18,220 bases of DNA from an uncultured Ruminococcus sp. (lineage in GTDB: Bacteria > Bacillota > Clostridia > Oscillospirales > Acutalibacteraceae), in contig CACYDK010000047.1 of assembly GCA_902773155.1 (NCBI GenBank), forward strand, positions 1 to 18,220, written 5' to 3'. How positions within the stretch are numbered: the stretch's first letter is position 1; every line of letters begins with the position of its first letter. Shown piece by piece: positions 5,499 through 13,561 of this stretch. The position numbers and the translations under genes are program-made. A model generated the notes under the pieces. That model worked only from the letters and a program-made list of their open reading frames with translations, made no database searches and was not told the origin of the DNA.

Positions 5499-7382
5499 TT
5501 ACTCTATATACTCCTCCGGCAGGTCAACGCCGTAGGCTTCCGGTTCCTCGTACTCGTATTCAGAGTATTCGTCGCCGGAGTAATCGTCCGCGGATTCGTA
5601 GCCCTCGTCGCTGTATTCGGCCGAGTCGTCGCTGTAATCCGCCGAGTCGTCGTAGACGGAGGTTTCCTCCTCAGAGATCGTCTCTTCCTCGTCGGCATAG
5701 GTTTCGGGCTCTGTTTCAGGCTCGGCTTCGGAGAAGGTCTCTCCGTAAACGGTCACGCGGTAGGAGCCGCTGTCGGGATCCTTTACGCTGTAGCCGTCGG
5801 TAAGGCTGTATGTCGAGTGGCAAATAGTCTCCTCGTTTACGATCTCATGGTTGAGATAGAGCACGCGGTAGGTGGTTGTTTTGTAGTTCTCGCCCTTTAC
5901 TACGTCGTAGTTCTCGGTATATACCTTAATGTTATCATAGGAGGGATCCTGATATCCGTAGATATTTACGGTTAGCGTCTGACCCTCCATAGCACACTCC
6001 ATGAACATCTGGTAGTCGGTTATATTTCTGAGCCTTAAATCGAGGTTGGGGTAGTCGATCGTAGCGTCCTCTCCGGGAGCGGCGTAGGAGGAAGCCCAAA
6101 AATGGTTATGCCTCTCGACGATCGCCATATTCGCGAAGAGCGCGGCTCTGAATATCGTAGTGCTTGCCTGACATATGCCGCCGCCGACGCCCTGCTCGAG
6201 CTTCTGGTTAGATATGACCGTGGCCTTTTTGTATCCGTTCTTCTCAAGGTTCGTATCGCCCGTGCAGTCGTTGAACGACCATGTGTCGCCCGGCTCGATT
6301 ACGGAGCCGTTACAGGCCTCAAGCGCTAAACGCATATTAGTGTTGCCGTTCTCGGTGTTGTAGGAGTATGAGGTAGCGGTGGAAAGTCCGACTATGTTGT
6401 TCTTAAGATCCTCAACCGTGATATCCGGGGCGAGGGTCTCGACCTCGGCGTTGATCTTTCCTGACGCCTTTCCCGATTTTATAAACTTTGCGATCTGCTT
6501 TTCAAGCTTACTGCGAACGAGCCTGTAGCCGTCCTTTCCCTCCTTATAGGTGAAGCGATCATAGGAGAAGGGGGTAAATTTGGAGACCTTCGCGTTTACA
6601 GATTTTTTGTTGACCTTTAGCGCGAGCTTACGTACGTTTCTTTCGATCGAATCGCTCTTGACGCTGTAGCGAAGCTCATACTCCGGCAGCTCCGTGGCGG
6701 TCGCTTCGGTCGCCGTCGTATTTCCGGAGGCGTCGGTGGGCTCCTCGTAGATCCCCTGCTCCTTTAAGCTGTAGATCTTGGCGGCGGCAAGGGGAGTTTT
6801 ATAGTCGAATTTATACTCAAAATCGTCTTTTTTGTATGTCTTTTTTACTCCGTTCGCATTGACGCTGAGCTTAAGGTTCTGAACCGCAGCCATAGAGTTT
6901 TCTTTCAGCTTGGTAAGAGCTTCGTCCTCCGATAGTCCTCCGATATCTATTCCGGCGACGTAGACTCCCTGGGAGTACTTGAAGGGCTGGCTTTTTTTAA
7001 ACTCACGAAAAAGCCCCGTTCCGAAAAAGACGCCGGCGGCGATAACACCGAGCGCGCACAAAGCTGCTATTACCGCGACAAGAGTCTTTTTGCTCTTAGT
7101 CATCGGCTTTTTCTTAGCGCGGTAGGCGTTGTTATCCTTCGCTACGCGTTTTGGCGCAACTCTCCCGTCTTTTTTTTCGGCAACAGGGGGTTTTTGAGCA
7201 TAACGAGCCGCGGCGTGCCTGGTCTTGCCGCGCGTCTTAGCGGCGTGGCGCGTCTGAGTATTGCCTCGCGAGCTCGGCTTTTTTGCCGGAACCTCGCGCG
7301 TGGGCTCGTTGTAAACATCTAAATTATATTTATCAGAATAATAGTCGTTCAATTTTTTCTCCATTATATCGTGCGTGCGCAT
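5499..7382 (-). CDS. Membrane-anchored VanW / peptidoglycan-binding-like protein with acidic tail
   Basis: This 627-residue protein has, in order: a basic, Ala/Arg/Lys-rich cytoplasmic region (1-99); one membrane helix (about 100-125, TLVAVIAALCALGVIAAGVF); an extracellular domain like the YoaR/PG_binding_4 type (about 135-210, with a possible second copy at 235-330); the VanW domain (about 333-475), including GGGICQASTTIFRAALF and HNHFWASSYAAPGEDATI; a small beta region to about 550; and a tail (551-627) made mostly of Glu, Asp, Tyr and Ser. VanW proteins are often cell-wall associated, but the biochemical role is not settled, and despite the name this is no evidence of vancomycin resistance. 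The ATG at 7382 is preferred over a second ATG at codon 7 because aagg lies upstream of it, while the second has no ribosome site. It is transcribed alone, divergently from the glycosyltransferase operon. Confidence 0.85.
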   Translation of the reverse strand: MRTHDIMEKKLNDYYSDKYNLDVYNEPTREVPAKKPSSRGNTQTRHAAKTRGKTRHAAARYAQKPPVAEKKDGRVAPKRVAKDNNAYRAKKKPMTKSKKTLVAVIAALCALGVIAAGVFFGTGLFREFKKSQPFKYSQGVYVAGIDIGGLSEDEALTKLKENSMAAVQNLKLSVNANGVKKTYKKDDFEYKFDYKTPLAAAKIYSLKEQGIYEEPTDASGNTTATEATATELPEYELRYSVKSDSIERNVRKLALKVNKKSVNAKVSKFTPFSYDRFTYKEGKDGYRLVRSKLEKQIAKFIKSGKASGKINAEVETLAPDITVEDLKNNIVGLSTATSYSYNTENGNTNMRLALEACNGSVIEPGDTWSFNDCTGDTNLEKNGYKKATVISNQKLEQGVGGGICQASTTIFRAALFANMAIVERHNHFWASSYAAPGEDATIDYPNLDLRLRNITDYQMFMECAMEGQTLTVNIYGYQDPSYDNIKVYTENYDVVKGENYKTTTYRVLYLNHEIVNEETICHSTYSLTDGYSVKDPDSGSYRVTVYGETFSEAEPETEPETYADEEETISEEETSVYDDSADYSDDSAEYSDEGYESADDYSGDEYSEYEYEEPEAYGVDLPEEYIE

Positions 7383-7409
7383 TTTTCTATACCTTACAAT
7401 TTTACATAC

Positions 7410-7437
7410 ATTATAATATACCTTTTTTCGACAAAAA
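7410..7437 (-). promoter_or_regulatory. Putative promoter of the VanW gene
   Basis: On the minus strand a perfect -10 TATAAT lies at 7415-7410. The matching -35 is poor (TTTTTG at 7437-7432, 16-nt spacer), so either the promoter is weak or an activator is needed. The start would fall about 20-25 nt upstream of the ATG at 7382. Confidence 0.5.
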
Positions 7438-7511
7438 TAAAGTGTTTTTCGCTATTTTTTGTCCCGAATTCTTTGAAAAGCAAAAATTTGACCATTTGTA
7501 CAATTTACATA

Positions 7512-7540
7512 TTGAATTTTTCACGCGAATTGTATATAAT
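7512..7540 (+). promoter_or_regulatory. Promoter of the glycosyltransferase-serpin-flippase operon
   Basis: TTGAAT (7512-7517), a 17-nt spacer and TATAAT (7535-7540). The ribosome site agggg (7560-7564) lies 6 nt before the ATG at 7571. The region between the divergent promoters (about 7440-7510) is A/T-rich; I see no clear dyad in it. Confidence 0.75.
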
Positions 7541-7570
7541 TAGTGATGAATGTTATTATAGGGGTGCTAT

Positions 7571-8671
7571 ATGAAAGTATTGATTTTTACAGCGTCGACA
7601 GGCGGCGGACACAAGCGCGCCGCGGCAGCTTTAAAGGAATATTTTGAGACTCACGCGGGCGCCGAGGTAATGGTTAAGGACGGCCTCGAGCTCGGAGGAA
7701 GGCTATACAACGGCTTCGTGGTCAACGGCTATTATTTTGTAGCTAAGCACACTCCGAAGTTTTTTGGGGCGATATACAGAAGCTCCGATAAAAAGAGTCC
7801 GATGAACGGCCTCTGCAACAGCATCAACAACACAAGAAAGAAATCGCTTCTTCCTGTAATCAACAGCTTTTCGCCCGATGTTATTATTTCCTGTCACTCC
7901 TTCGTTACTACTATGCTTGGCGAATTAAAAAAGAAAAAACTGATCGACGTCCCCGTTATTTCGCTGATAACCGACTTTAAGGCGCACCTTACGTACATTT
8001 CTGAGGGAGTGGATCACTACGTGGTCAGCAGTCCCGAGATGGTCGACGACTTTAAGCGCCGTTACGGAGTAGAGCGCGATAAGGTGCATCCCTTTGGTAT
8101 TCCGGTATTCGAGAGATTCGCGGCAAAAACGGATAAGCGCGAGCTACGCAAGAAGCTAGGTCTTGATCAGGACAAAAAAACCGTTCTGTTTATGGCCGGA
8201 AGCTTCGGAGTCGCGAGCGTGATGGTTTTTTATAAGGAGATCGCTTCAAAGCTCGATGATTGTCAGGTCGTAGTGATAACCGGCAACAACAAAAAGCTCT
8301 ACGATGAATTCGAGAAGGTAGCTCTCAAAAATACCAAGCTCCTTATGTTTGTAAACAATGTCGAGGACTATATGCATTCGTCCGACCTTATTATCACCAA
8401 GCCGGGCGGACTTACGGTCAGCGAAAGTTTGCAGTGCAGACTTCCGATGGCGATTTACAGCGCTTATCCCGGTCAGGAAACCGACAACGCCGAATACCTC
8501 TGCTCTAAGGGCGCGGCTGTTGTGCTCGATAAAAACCCGGCCGATGTAGTAAGGGGACTTATCAGTAACGAGAACTCCCTTGAAAAAATGAGACGGAACT
8601 GCGAAAAAATCTACGAGGGGCATTCCTCGGAAAAGATCCTGAATCTAATAAAATCTATTATTACGGAGTAA
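7571..8671 (+). CDS. UgtP/MGDG-synthase-like glycolipid glycosyltransferase
   Basis: This 366-residue GT-B glycosyltransferase is of the GT28 MGDG-synthase / processive diacylglycerol glucosyltransferase type. The N-terminal motif FTASTGGGHKRAA (6-18) is the family hallmark for the lipid-acceptor half. The C-terminal half carries the nucleotide-sugar site: LFMAGSFG (206-213), KPGG-LTVSES (277-286) and PGQE-x-DNAEYL (300-310). Family members transfer glucose or galactose from a UDP-sugar to diacylglycerol at the inner membrane face, supplying membrane glycolipids and, in some Firmicutes, the lipoteichoic-acid anchor. The exact sugar and number of transfers cannot be read here. The length is close to the family's usual 370-400. 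It is the first gene of the operon, and the serpin gene starts 4 nt after its stop. The flippase-like gene downstream would fit a role in envelope lipids. Confidence 0.85.
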   Translation: MKVLIFTASTGGGHKRAAAALKEYFETHAGAEVMVKDGLELGGRLYNGFVVNGYYFVAKHTPKFFGAIYRSSDKKSPMNGLCNSINNTRKKSLLPVINSFSPDVIISCHSFVTTMLGELKKKKLIDVPVISLITDFKAHLTYISEGVDHYVVSSPEMVDDFKRRYGVERDKVHPFGIPVFERFAAKTDKRELRKKLGLDQDKKTVLFMAGSFGVASVMVFYKEIASKLDDCQVVVITGNNKKLYDEFEKVALKNTKLLMFVNNVEDYMHSSDLIITKPGGLTVSESLQCRLPMAIYSAYPGQETDNAEYLCSKGAAVVLDKNPADVVRGLISNENSLEKMRRNCEKIYEGHSSEKILNLIKSIITE

Positions 8672-8675
8672 CGCA

Positions 8676-9908
8676 TTGAAAAAAATACTCTCTATTATAC
8701 TTGCGCTTTTGTGCGCCGCGGCGTTCTCATCGTGCTCGGGCAAAACGCTCAGCGCGGAAAACGACCTGGCCGCAAGCATTAGCGCGGATGATCAGGCGAC
8801 TTATAATTTCATATCCGGAACAACCTCTGCACCGCCCTCGTACTCCTCGTTCAAAACCGCTACGCAGAGCTTTACCGTTAAAGCCCTAAAGACGATCTGC
8901 AAGGAAGGAGAAAACGTTTTGTTTTCTCCCGCGGCTGTCTATGCTCAGCTCTCGCTTTTGCAGAACGCCGCTTCGGGAAAAAGCCGCTCTCAGCTCAAGC
9001 GCGTAACGGGAAAGAATATCGCCCTCGACAACCAGAACGCCTGCGCCGGATATTTTTATAGCCGGCTCGAGGCCTTGAGCGGAAAGGAATATGTCGATAT
9101 AAACGGAGACGTTTTCTTTGGGGACGACATATCGGTAGGACACGAATTCCTGGTTAAAAGCAAGGATTTTTATAATCAGGGTCTGTTTAAGCTCGACTTC
9201 TCCTCTGACGAGCTCCTATCCGAGATCAATTCCTACATTGCCGATAAAACTCAGGGGAAAGACAAAACTGCCTTCAAAAGCTTAGACGGCGACTTAAACC
9301 TCGCGTCGAGCGCGCTGTTTAAGGACAGATGGCTTTCCGGCTACGGCAGCGACTCGGTAAATAAGGGCAGCTTCAACGGAGGCTCGGACGTGAGCTTTCT
9401 GAACAGCGTGGAGTATTACATCAGCGGAAAAAACTGCGAGGGTGTAATAAAGGACTACAAATCCACTCCCTGCAAGTTTATCGCACTTGTCCCGACCGGA
9501 AAAACAACGCTTTCACAGCTGATCTCCTCGCTAGACACAGTGGAGTATCAGAATATCATAGACAGTATGAGCGTATTCAATACCTGCGAGGCTTCGCTTC
9601 CGGAGTTTAAGCTGAGCGGCAGCTTAGATTTTAGTGAAACGCTGAAGGCTCTGGGCGTGACGGAGATTTTCTCCGACGGTTCGTTTTCGGGTCTTACTCA
9701 CGGCCGAAAGGCCTCCGCCGGAGTGATCCACTCCTTTGCCGATTTTTCGGTGACAGCCTCCGGCTCGTCGGGCTCCAAGCCCGCACTCTCTGACTCAAAG
9801 AAGCTTGAGCCAAAGAAAAAGGTAAGGTTTGACCGCCCGTTTGTTTTTATGGTAGTCGACAACGAGGGATATATCCCTGTTTACGCCGGAGTAGTAAGCA
9901 AGCTCTGA
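8676..9908 (+). CDS. Serpin-family lipoprotein with an atypical reactive-centre loop
   Basis: This 410-residue protein starts with TTG at 8676; ggag (8664-8667) overlaps the end of the preceding gene, so translation is probably coupled. A signal peptide ends in the lipobox-like FSSC, making Cys20 the likely lipidated residue and placing the domain on the outer face of the membrane. Serpin landmarks: NVLFSPAAVYAQLSL (80-94), INSYIADKTQGK (184-195), ASSALFKDRWL (210-220), LPEFKLSGSLDFSETLKALG (308-327), the breach segment V-I-H-S-F (350-354) and FDRPFVFMVV (385-394). Serpins trap serine or cysteine proteases by inserting their loop into sheet A. Here the hinge lacks the usual E-x-G-T-E-A-A-A pattern: around 360-370 it reads TASGSSGSKPA, with Lys and Pro where small residues are expected. 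Overall loop length is near normal. Gut ruminococci are known to carry active serpins (siropins of Eubacterium siraeum), but inhibition by this one is uncertain. Confidence 0.85.
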   Translation: MKKILSIILALLCAAAFSSCSGKTLSAENDLAASISADDQATYNFISGTTSAPPSYSSFKTATQSFTVKALKTICKEGENVLFSPAAVYAQLSLLQNAASGKSRSQLKRVTGKNIALDNQNACAGYFYSRLEALSGKEYVDINGDVFFGDDISVGHEFLVKSKDFYNQGLFKLDFSSDELLSEINSYIADKTQGKDKTAFKSLDGDLNLASSALFKDRWLSGYGSDSVNKGSFNGGSDVSFLNSVEYYISGKNCEGVIKDYKSTPCKFIALVPTGKTTLSQLISSLDTVEYQNIIDSMSVFNTCEASLPEFKLSGSLDFSETLKALGVTEIFSDGSFSGLTHGRKASAGVIHSFADFSVTASGSSGSKPALSDSKKLEPKKKVRFDRPFVFMVVDNEGYIPVYAGVVSKL

Positions 9909-9928
9909 TCCGGCTTTTGATTATCTCC

Positions 9929-9988
9929 GCAGAGTTTTCTGCCGCGCAGAAACGTACTGTGATTATCCGAAACGCGCGCAAAGCGCGC
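9929..9988 (+). other. Cluster of small hairpins between serpin and flippase genes
   Basis: GCAGA (9929-9933) pairs with TCTGC (9938-9942). That second arm also belongs to TTTCTGC-cgc-GCAGAAA (9936-9952), so the two hairpins exclude each other. A third, GCGCGC-aaa-GCGCGC (9974-9988), ends in cttt just before the flippase start. None has a long T tract. They could form a leaky terminator or RNA-processing site that lowers expression of the third gene. I see no promoter in the 111-nt gap. Confidence 0.4.
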
Positions 9989-10019
9989 CTTTGAAAGCAT
10001 GTTTAAGGGGAAACCGATC

Positions 10020-11111
10020 ATGAAAAAGCTTAATATAAAACCAAAGCATATTTTTAACTTTCTCGTTATCGGGCTTTGCGTGGGGATAGTGCTCTATTTC
10101 TTCTTCAGCAAGGACGGTCTTAACGACCTTTTGCACTCTGAAACCGAGGTAATCTGGTACTGGGTGGCGTTCGCGCTTTTGGCGGAGCTCGTGTTTATGT
10201 TTTTCGAGACGCTTCTCATATATATTTTTATCAAGGACGATTACCCAAAGTTTAAATTTTCCGAGGCCGTAAAGGTTTCTCTGATGGGGCTGTTCTGGTG
10301 CGCGGTAACTCCGTCGTCTACGGGCGGCCAGCCGATGCAGGTCTATCTTATGCATTCTATGGGGATAAGCGTAGGCTACAGCACCTCGCGGCTCATGCAG
10401 AAATTTATGGTTTATCAGGTGATTTTGACAACTATAAACATCGCCTCCGTCGCGTTCAATTTTACGACTATTCTCAATATGGAGAATGCGGTTCAGATCC
10501 TTGTGCTGCTCGGCTTCGGTTTCTTTACTCAAATCGGAGTTACGGTGGTAATGCTTATGTTCAGCTTTAAGCCGAAGCTTTCGCGAAAGCTGATCATGGC
10601 TCTGGCAAAGCTCCTCCACAAGATACGTATAATCAAAAATGTAGACGAGAAGGTAGCTGTGATCGACGAACAGCTCGACAATTTCCACACCAGTAACCGC
10701 GACATTTACCGCAAGCCAAAGCTTTTGGCTCCTGCGGCTCTGTTTACGGTTTTGGAGCTCTTCTTTATGTTTTTGGTAACGTATTTTATCTACCTTGCGC
10801 TCGAAACTCCTTTTTCGAACGGGGGAGAGATGTACGGACCCATCAAGGTCATAACCTCTCAGGCCTATGTAAACCTTATAAGCGGAATGGTTCCGATCCC
10901 CGGAGCCTCCGGAGCGTCCGAGCTCTGCTTTACAACGATACTCGGCCTTTTCTTCGCTCACGGAACGCTCAAGAGCGCCGCGCTCATTTGGCGCTTTATA
11001 AACTACTACGGAGTAGTATTCTTCACAGCTCCCTTTGCCTACTTTACAAAGGGCAAGGTCGAAGAAGCCAAGGAAAAAGAAAAGCAGGAGCAATTGACAA
11101 AAGAAAAATAA
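10020..11111 (+). CDS. Flippase-like integral membrane protein (LPG synthase TM-region / UPF0104 family)
   Basis: This polytopic protein has 363 residues from the ATG at 10020, with about seven or eight hydrophobic segments. I chose this start because aagggg (10005-10010) lies 9 nt upstream; an in-frame ATG at 9999 has no good ribosome site. Family marks are TPSSTGGQPMQVY in the first half and the loop MVPIPGASGASELCF in the second, which match the conserved P-x-x-x-G-x-P and P-x-P-G-x-x-G-x-x-E patterns of the membrane half of MprF and related proteins. There is no soluble lysyl-transfer domain, so it is not a complete MprF. Relatives are thought to move lipids or lipid-linked sugars across the membrane. 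A charged Lys/Glu tail ends the protein. The UgtP-like gene two positions upstream makes translocation of a glycolipid a reasonable guess, not more. Confidence 0.8.
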   Translation: MKKLNIKPKHIFNFLVIGLCVGIVLYFFFSKDGLNDLLHSETEVIWYWVAFALLAELVFMFFETLLIYIFIKDDYPKFKFSEAVKVSLMGLFWCAVTPSSTGGQPMQVYLMHSMGISVGYSTSRLMQKFMVYQVILTTINIASVAFNFTTILNMENAVQILVLLGFGFFTQIGVTVVMLMFSFKPKLSRKLIMALAKLLHKIRIIKNVDEKVAVIDEQLDNFHTSNRDIYRKPKLLAPAALFTVLELFFMFLVTYFIYLALETPFSNGGEMYGPIKVITSQAYVNLISGMVPIPGASGASELCFTTILGLFFAHGTLKSAALIWRFINYYGVVFFTAPFAYFTKGKVEEAKEKEKQEQLTKEK

Positions 11112-11130
11112 TACTGGAATTATCAGCTTC

Positions 11131-11177
11131 GGCCGGGTAGACAAAACGGCGATTCAGTCTACCCGGTCTAAATTTTT
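11131..11177 (+). terminator. Intrinsic terminator of the glycosyltransferase-serpin-flippase operon
   Basis: CCGGGTAGAC (11133-11142) pairs perfectly with GTCTACCCGG (11157-11166) around a 14-nt loop, followed by tctaaattttt. It lies about 20 nt after the flippase stop. Confidence 0.88.
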
Positions 11178-11196
11178 GCTTATCTCAATTGATTTC

Positions 11197-11225
11197 TTGA
11201 CATAATGACGGAAAAAAGCTATTAT
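11197..11225 (+). promoter_or_regulatory. Promoter of the EAL-domain gene
   Basis: TTGACA (11197-11202), a 17-nt spacer and TATTAT (11220-11225). The predicted leader is about 80 nt, and gggag (11299-11303) lies 7 nt before the chosen ATG at 11311. Confidence 0.75.
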
Positions 11226-11310
11226 AAATTGTACTACATTAGTGAACTTCGCGTATTATTTGGTAAACACAGCCAATATTGCTCAGCGGAGTGAAAACGG
11301 GAGAATTATA

Positions 11311-13500
11311 ATGGAAAAGTATTTGCTCAACTCTGCCGAAAAGGCGGTAATCGAAAACCTCTGTGTCCCTATGGCGGTTTACCAGTTTACGGAGAAGAGG
11401 GTCGTGACCCTTGCGCTTTCGAAGGGGTTTCTTGATCTGTACGGGTGTGAGGACAAGGATTTCGCGTACTACCTTATGGATAACGATATGTATCGCGACG
11501 CTCATCCCGACGACGTTGCCAGAATCGCGAACGCAGCGGTTCGCTTTGCGACAGAGGGCGGAGATTTCGATGTAGTTTACCGCACGAAAACCTTAAAGGA
11601 CGACGGCTACCGGATCATTCATTCCTTCGGAAAACACGTCGTCACCGACGACGGCGTAAGGCTCGCTTACGTTTGGTATTCCGACGAGGGGCTCTATTCG
11701 GACGACCTGCCGAGCAACGAGCCAGGACTTAACAGAAGCTTCAGCACCTCGCTCCACGAGGAGAGCATCGTAGTAAAAAACCATTTTGATTTCCTCACCG
11801 GCCTTCCCAGTATGACATATTTCTTTGAGCTGGCGGAGGAATGGATGAAGAGCTTCCTTGTTTCCGGCGGCACAGCTGCTATAATGTTTTTGGATCTAAG
11901 CGGACTTAAGTTTTTTAACCGCAAGCACGGCTTTGCCAAGGGCGACGAGCTTCTCAGAAGATTCGCCAATTTGCTGAAAAAACAGTTCAGCAACGAGAAC
12001 TGTTGCCGCTTTGGCTCCGATCATTTTTGCGTATATACCGACGCTCAGGGTCTCGAGGAAAAGCTGGAGAAGATATTTGAGGAGTTTGCCGACGACAGCG
12101 ATGGCTATACTCTTCCCGTACGCGCCGGAATCTATCTCGATAAAACCGGTGCTGTGGCTATTAGCACAGCCTGCGACCGGGCAAAATTCGCCTGCGATTC
12201 GATGCGAAATTCCTATATTTCGATCTACTGTTACTTCAACGACGCAATGCTCCTTCAGGCGGAGGGGCGCCAGTATATAATCGACAATCTCGATCTCGCC
12301 ATAAGGGAAAACTGGATCGAAACATATTATCAGCCCATAATCCGCGCCGCCAACGGGCGCGTTTGCGCCGAGGAGGCCATCGCTCGCTGGAACGATCCGA
12401 TCAGGGGCATGCTCCTGCCGGATGAGTTCATTCCGGTACTCGAGGAATCCAGGCTTATCTATAAGCTCGACCTCTACGTTTTGGAGCAGGTGCTCAAGAA
12501 AAGAAAGCGCCAGAGGGAGGAGGGGCTTTACGTCGTCCCAGGCGTCATAAATCTCTCTCGCGTCGATTTCGACGTATGCGACATCGTTGAGGAGGTCAGA
12601 CGTCTCGTAGACGAATCCGGAATAAATAGGGAAATGATAAATATCGAAGTCACCGAGAACGTTCTCGGCCGCGATTTCGACTATATAAAGAGCAGGCTTG
12701 AGCGTTTCAGAGAGCTCGGATTCCGGGTATGGATGGATGATTTCGGAAGCGGCTATTCGTCGCTCGATATTTTCCGCAACGTTCGGTTTGACGTTATCAA
12801 GCTCGAAAAACGCTTTATGGATGAGTTCAACGACGGGGGCAAAAGCCGGATCATTCTCACGGAGCTCGTCAAGATGGCCGCCTCGCTCGACCTGGACTCG
12901 GTTTGCGAGGGAGTCGTAACAAAGGAGCAGGCCGGTTTCCTGCGCGAAATCGGCTGTACGATGCTACAGGGCGATTTCTATTGCGAGCCTATGCCGCTCG
13001 AAAAAACTCTTGAGCTTTATAAGGACGGAAGGAATATAAGCTTTGAGAATCCCGCCGAATCCGAGTACTATTCGGCGATAGGCAGACTGAATCTCTACGA
13101 TCCGGCTATAATAGTAAACAACGAGCCGGAATCCTTTAGAAACTACTTTAACGCGCTGCCGATGGCGATCTATGAATCAAGGTTCAACGACTACAAGCTT
13201 TTGCGCTGCAACAATTCCTTCCGCGCGTTTTTACAGAGAACGATAGGCCGCGTGCCGTTTGGCGAAGAATCCAGTTGCGTAGACGGCAGGAATAACGGAG
13301 CGTTTATGCAGGCGCTCGGACAATGCGCCGACAGCGGGATTACTTCCGTGCCGGACGTTGAGCTGGCTGACCACTCAAGCGCGCACATCCTGTTAAAGCA
13401 CATCTCGCGGAATCCCGTTAACGGAACCAGGGCGATCGCGGTCGCGATACTCGCCGTTACCGACGATATGAGCTCTCCGTCCTCTGAAAAAAGCACGTAA
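11311..13500 (+). CDS. PAS - degenerate GGDEF - EAL - PAS-like signalling protein, probable c-di-GMP phosphodiesterase
   Basis: This 729-residue cytoplasmic protein is read from the ATG at 11311, which has a good ribosome site; an in-frame GTG at 11242 has none. Domains: PAS-like (about 15-125, VYRTKTLKDDGYRIIHSFGK); GGDEF fold (about 156-310), with DFLTGLP (160-166) but GSDHF (235-239) in place of GGDEF, so cyclase activity is unlikely; EAL (about 325-575); and a second PAS-like region (about 608-718, FNALPMAIYESRFNDYKLLRCN). In EAL the signature reads E355-A-I. The other metal and catalytic positions look kept: N414, E446 and E449 of EVTEN, D476-D477 of DDFGSG, K497, E533 of EGV and Q553. 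K-I-D has become K-L-E, and EGVET has become EGVVT. The protein probably degrades c-di-GMP, with PAS or the GGDEF remnant (GTP binding) as regulatory inputs. It has no membrane segment and is monocistronic. Confidence 0.85.
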   Translation: MEKYLLNSAEKAVIENLCVPMAVYQFTEKRVVTLALSKGFLDLYGCEDKDFAYYLMDNDMYRDAHPDDVARIANAAVRFATEGGDFDVVYRTKTLKDDGYRIIHSFGKHVVTDDGVRLAYVWYSDEGLYSDDLPSNEPGLNRSFSTSLHEESIVVKNHFDFLTGLPSMTYFFELAEEWMKSFLVSGGTAAIMFLDLSGLKFFNRKHGFAKGDELLRRFANLLKKQFSNENCCRFGSDHFCVYTDAQGLEEKLEKIFEEFADDSDGYTLPVRAGIYLDKTGAVAISTACDRAKFACDSMRNSYISIYCYFNDAMLLQAEGRQYIIDNLDLAIRENWIETYYQPIIRAANGRVCAEEAIARWNDPIRGMLLPDEFIPVLEESRLIYKLDLYVLEQVLKKRKRQREEGLYVVPGVINLSRVDFDVCDIVEEVRRLVDESGINREMINIEVTENVLGRDFDYIKSRLERFRELGFRVWMDDFGSGYSSLDIFRNVRFDVIKLEKRFMDEFNDGGKSRIILTELVKMAASLDLDSVCEGVVTKEQAGFLREIGCTMLQGDFYCEPMPLEKTLELYKDGRNISFENPAESEYYSAIGRLNLYDPAIIVNNEPESFRNYFNALPMAIYESRFNDYKLLRCNNSFRAFLQRTIGRVPFGEESSCVDGRNNGAFMQALGQCADSGITSVPDVELADHSSAHILLKHISRNPVNGTRAIAVAILAVTDDMSSPSSEKST

Positions 13501-13561
13501 TATGCTTTGCGGTTTGTTTTCCGCAAAAAGACAGCTTTCTGTCAGATATCATAAAAAAATG

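Noticed and set aside
5481..5975. A hydrophobic 164-codon + strand frame
   Set aside because: It is the antisense of the acidic VanW tail: Glu/Asp codons read as Val/Leu/Phe on the other strand. No ribosome site.
5499..7382. Vancomycin resistance gene
   Set aside because: The VanW domain is widespread in Firmicutes as a wall-associated protein. No vanA/vanB ligase, vanH, vanX or two-component genes are present.
9963..11144. A 393-codon open frame on the minus strand
   Set aside because: It lies opposite the flippase-like gene, whose TM helices and family motifs are clear. Its translation is His/Arg-rich without recognisable domains, and it runs into the upstream gene's terminator.
11242..11310. 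Upstream GTG start for the EAL protein
   Set aside because: There is no ribosome site ahead of it and it lies close to the predicted transcription start. The ATG at 11311 has gggag 7 nt upstream.
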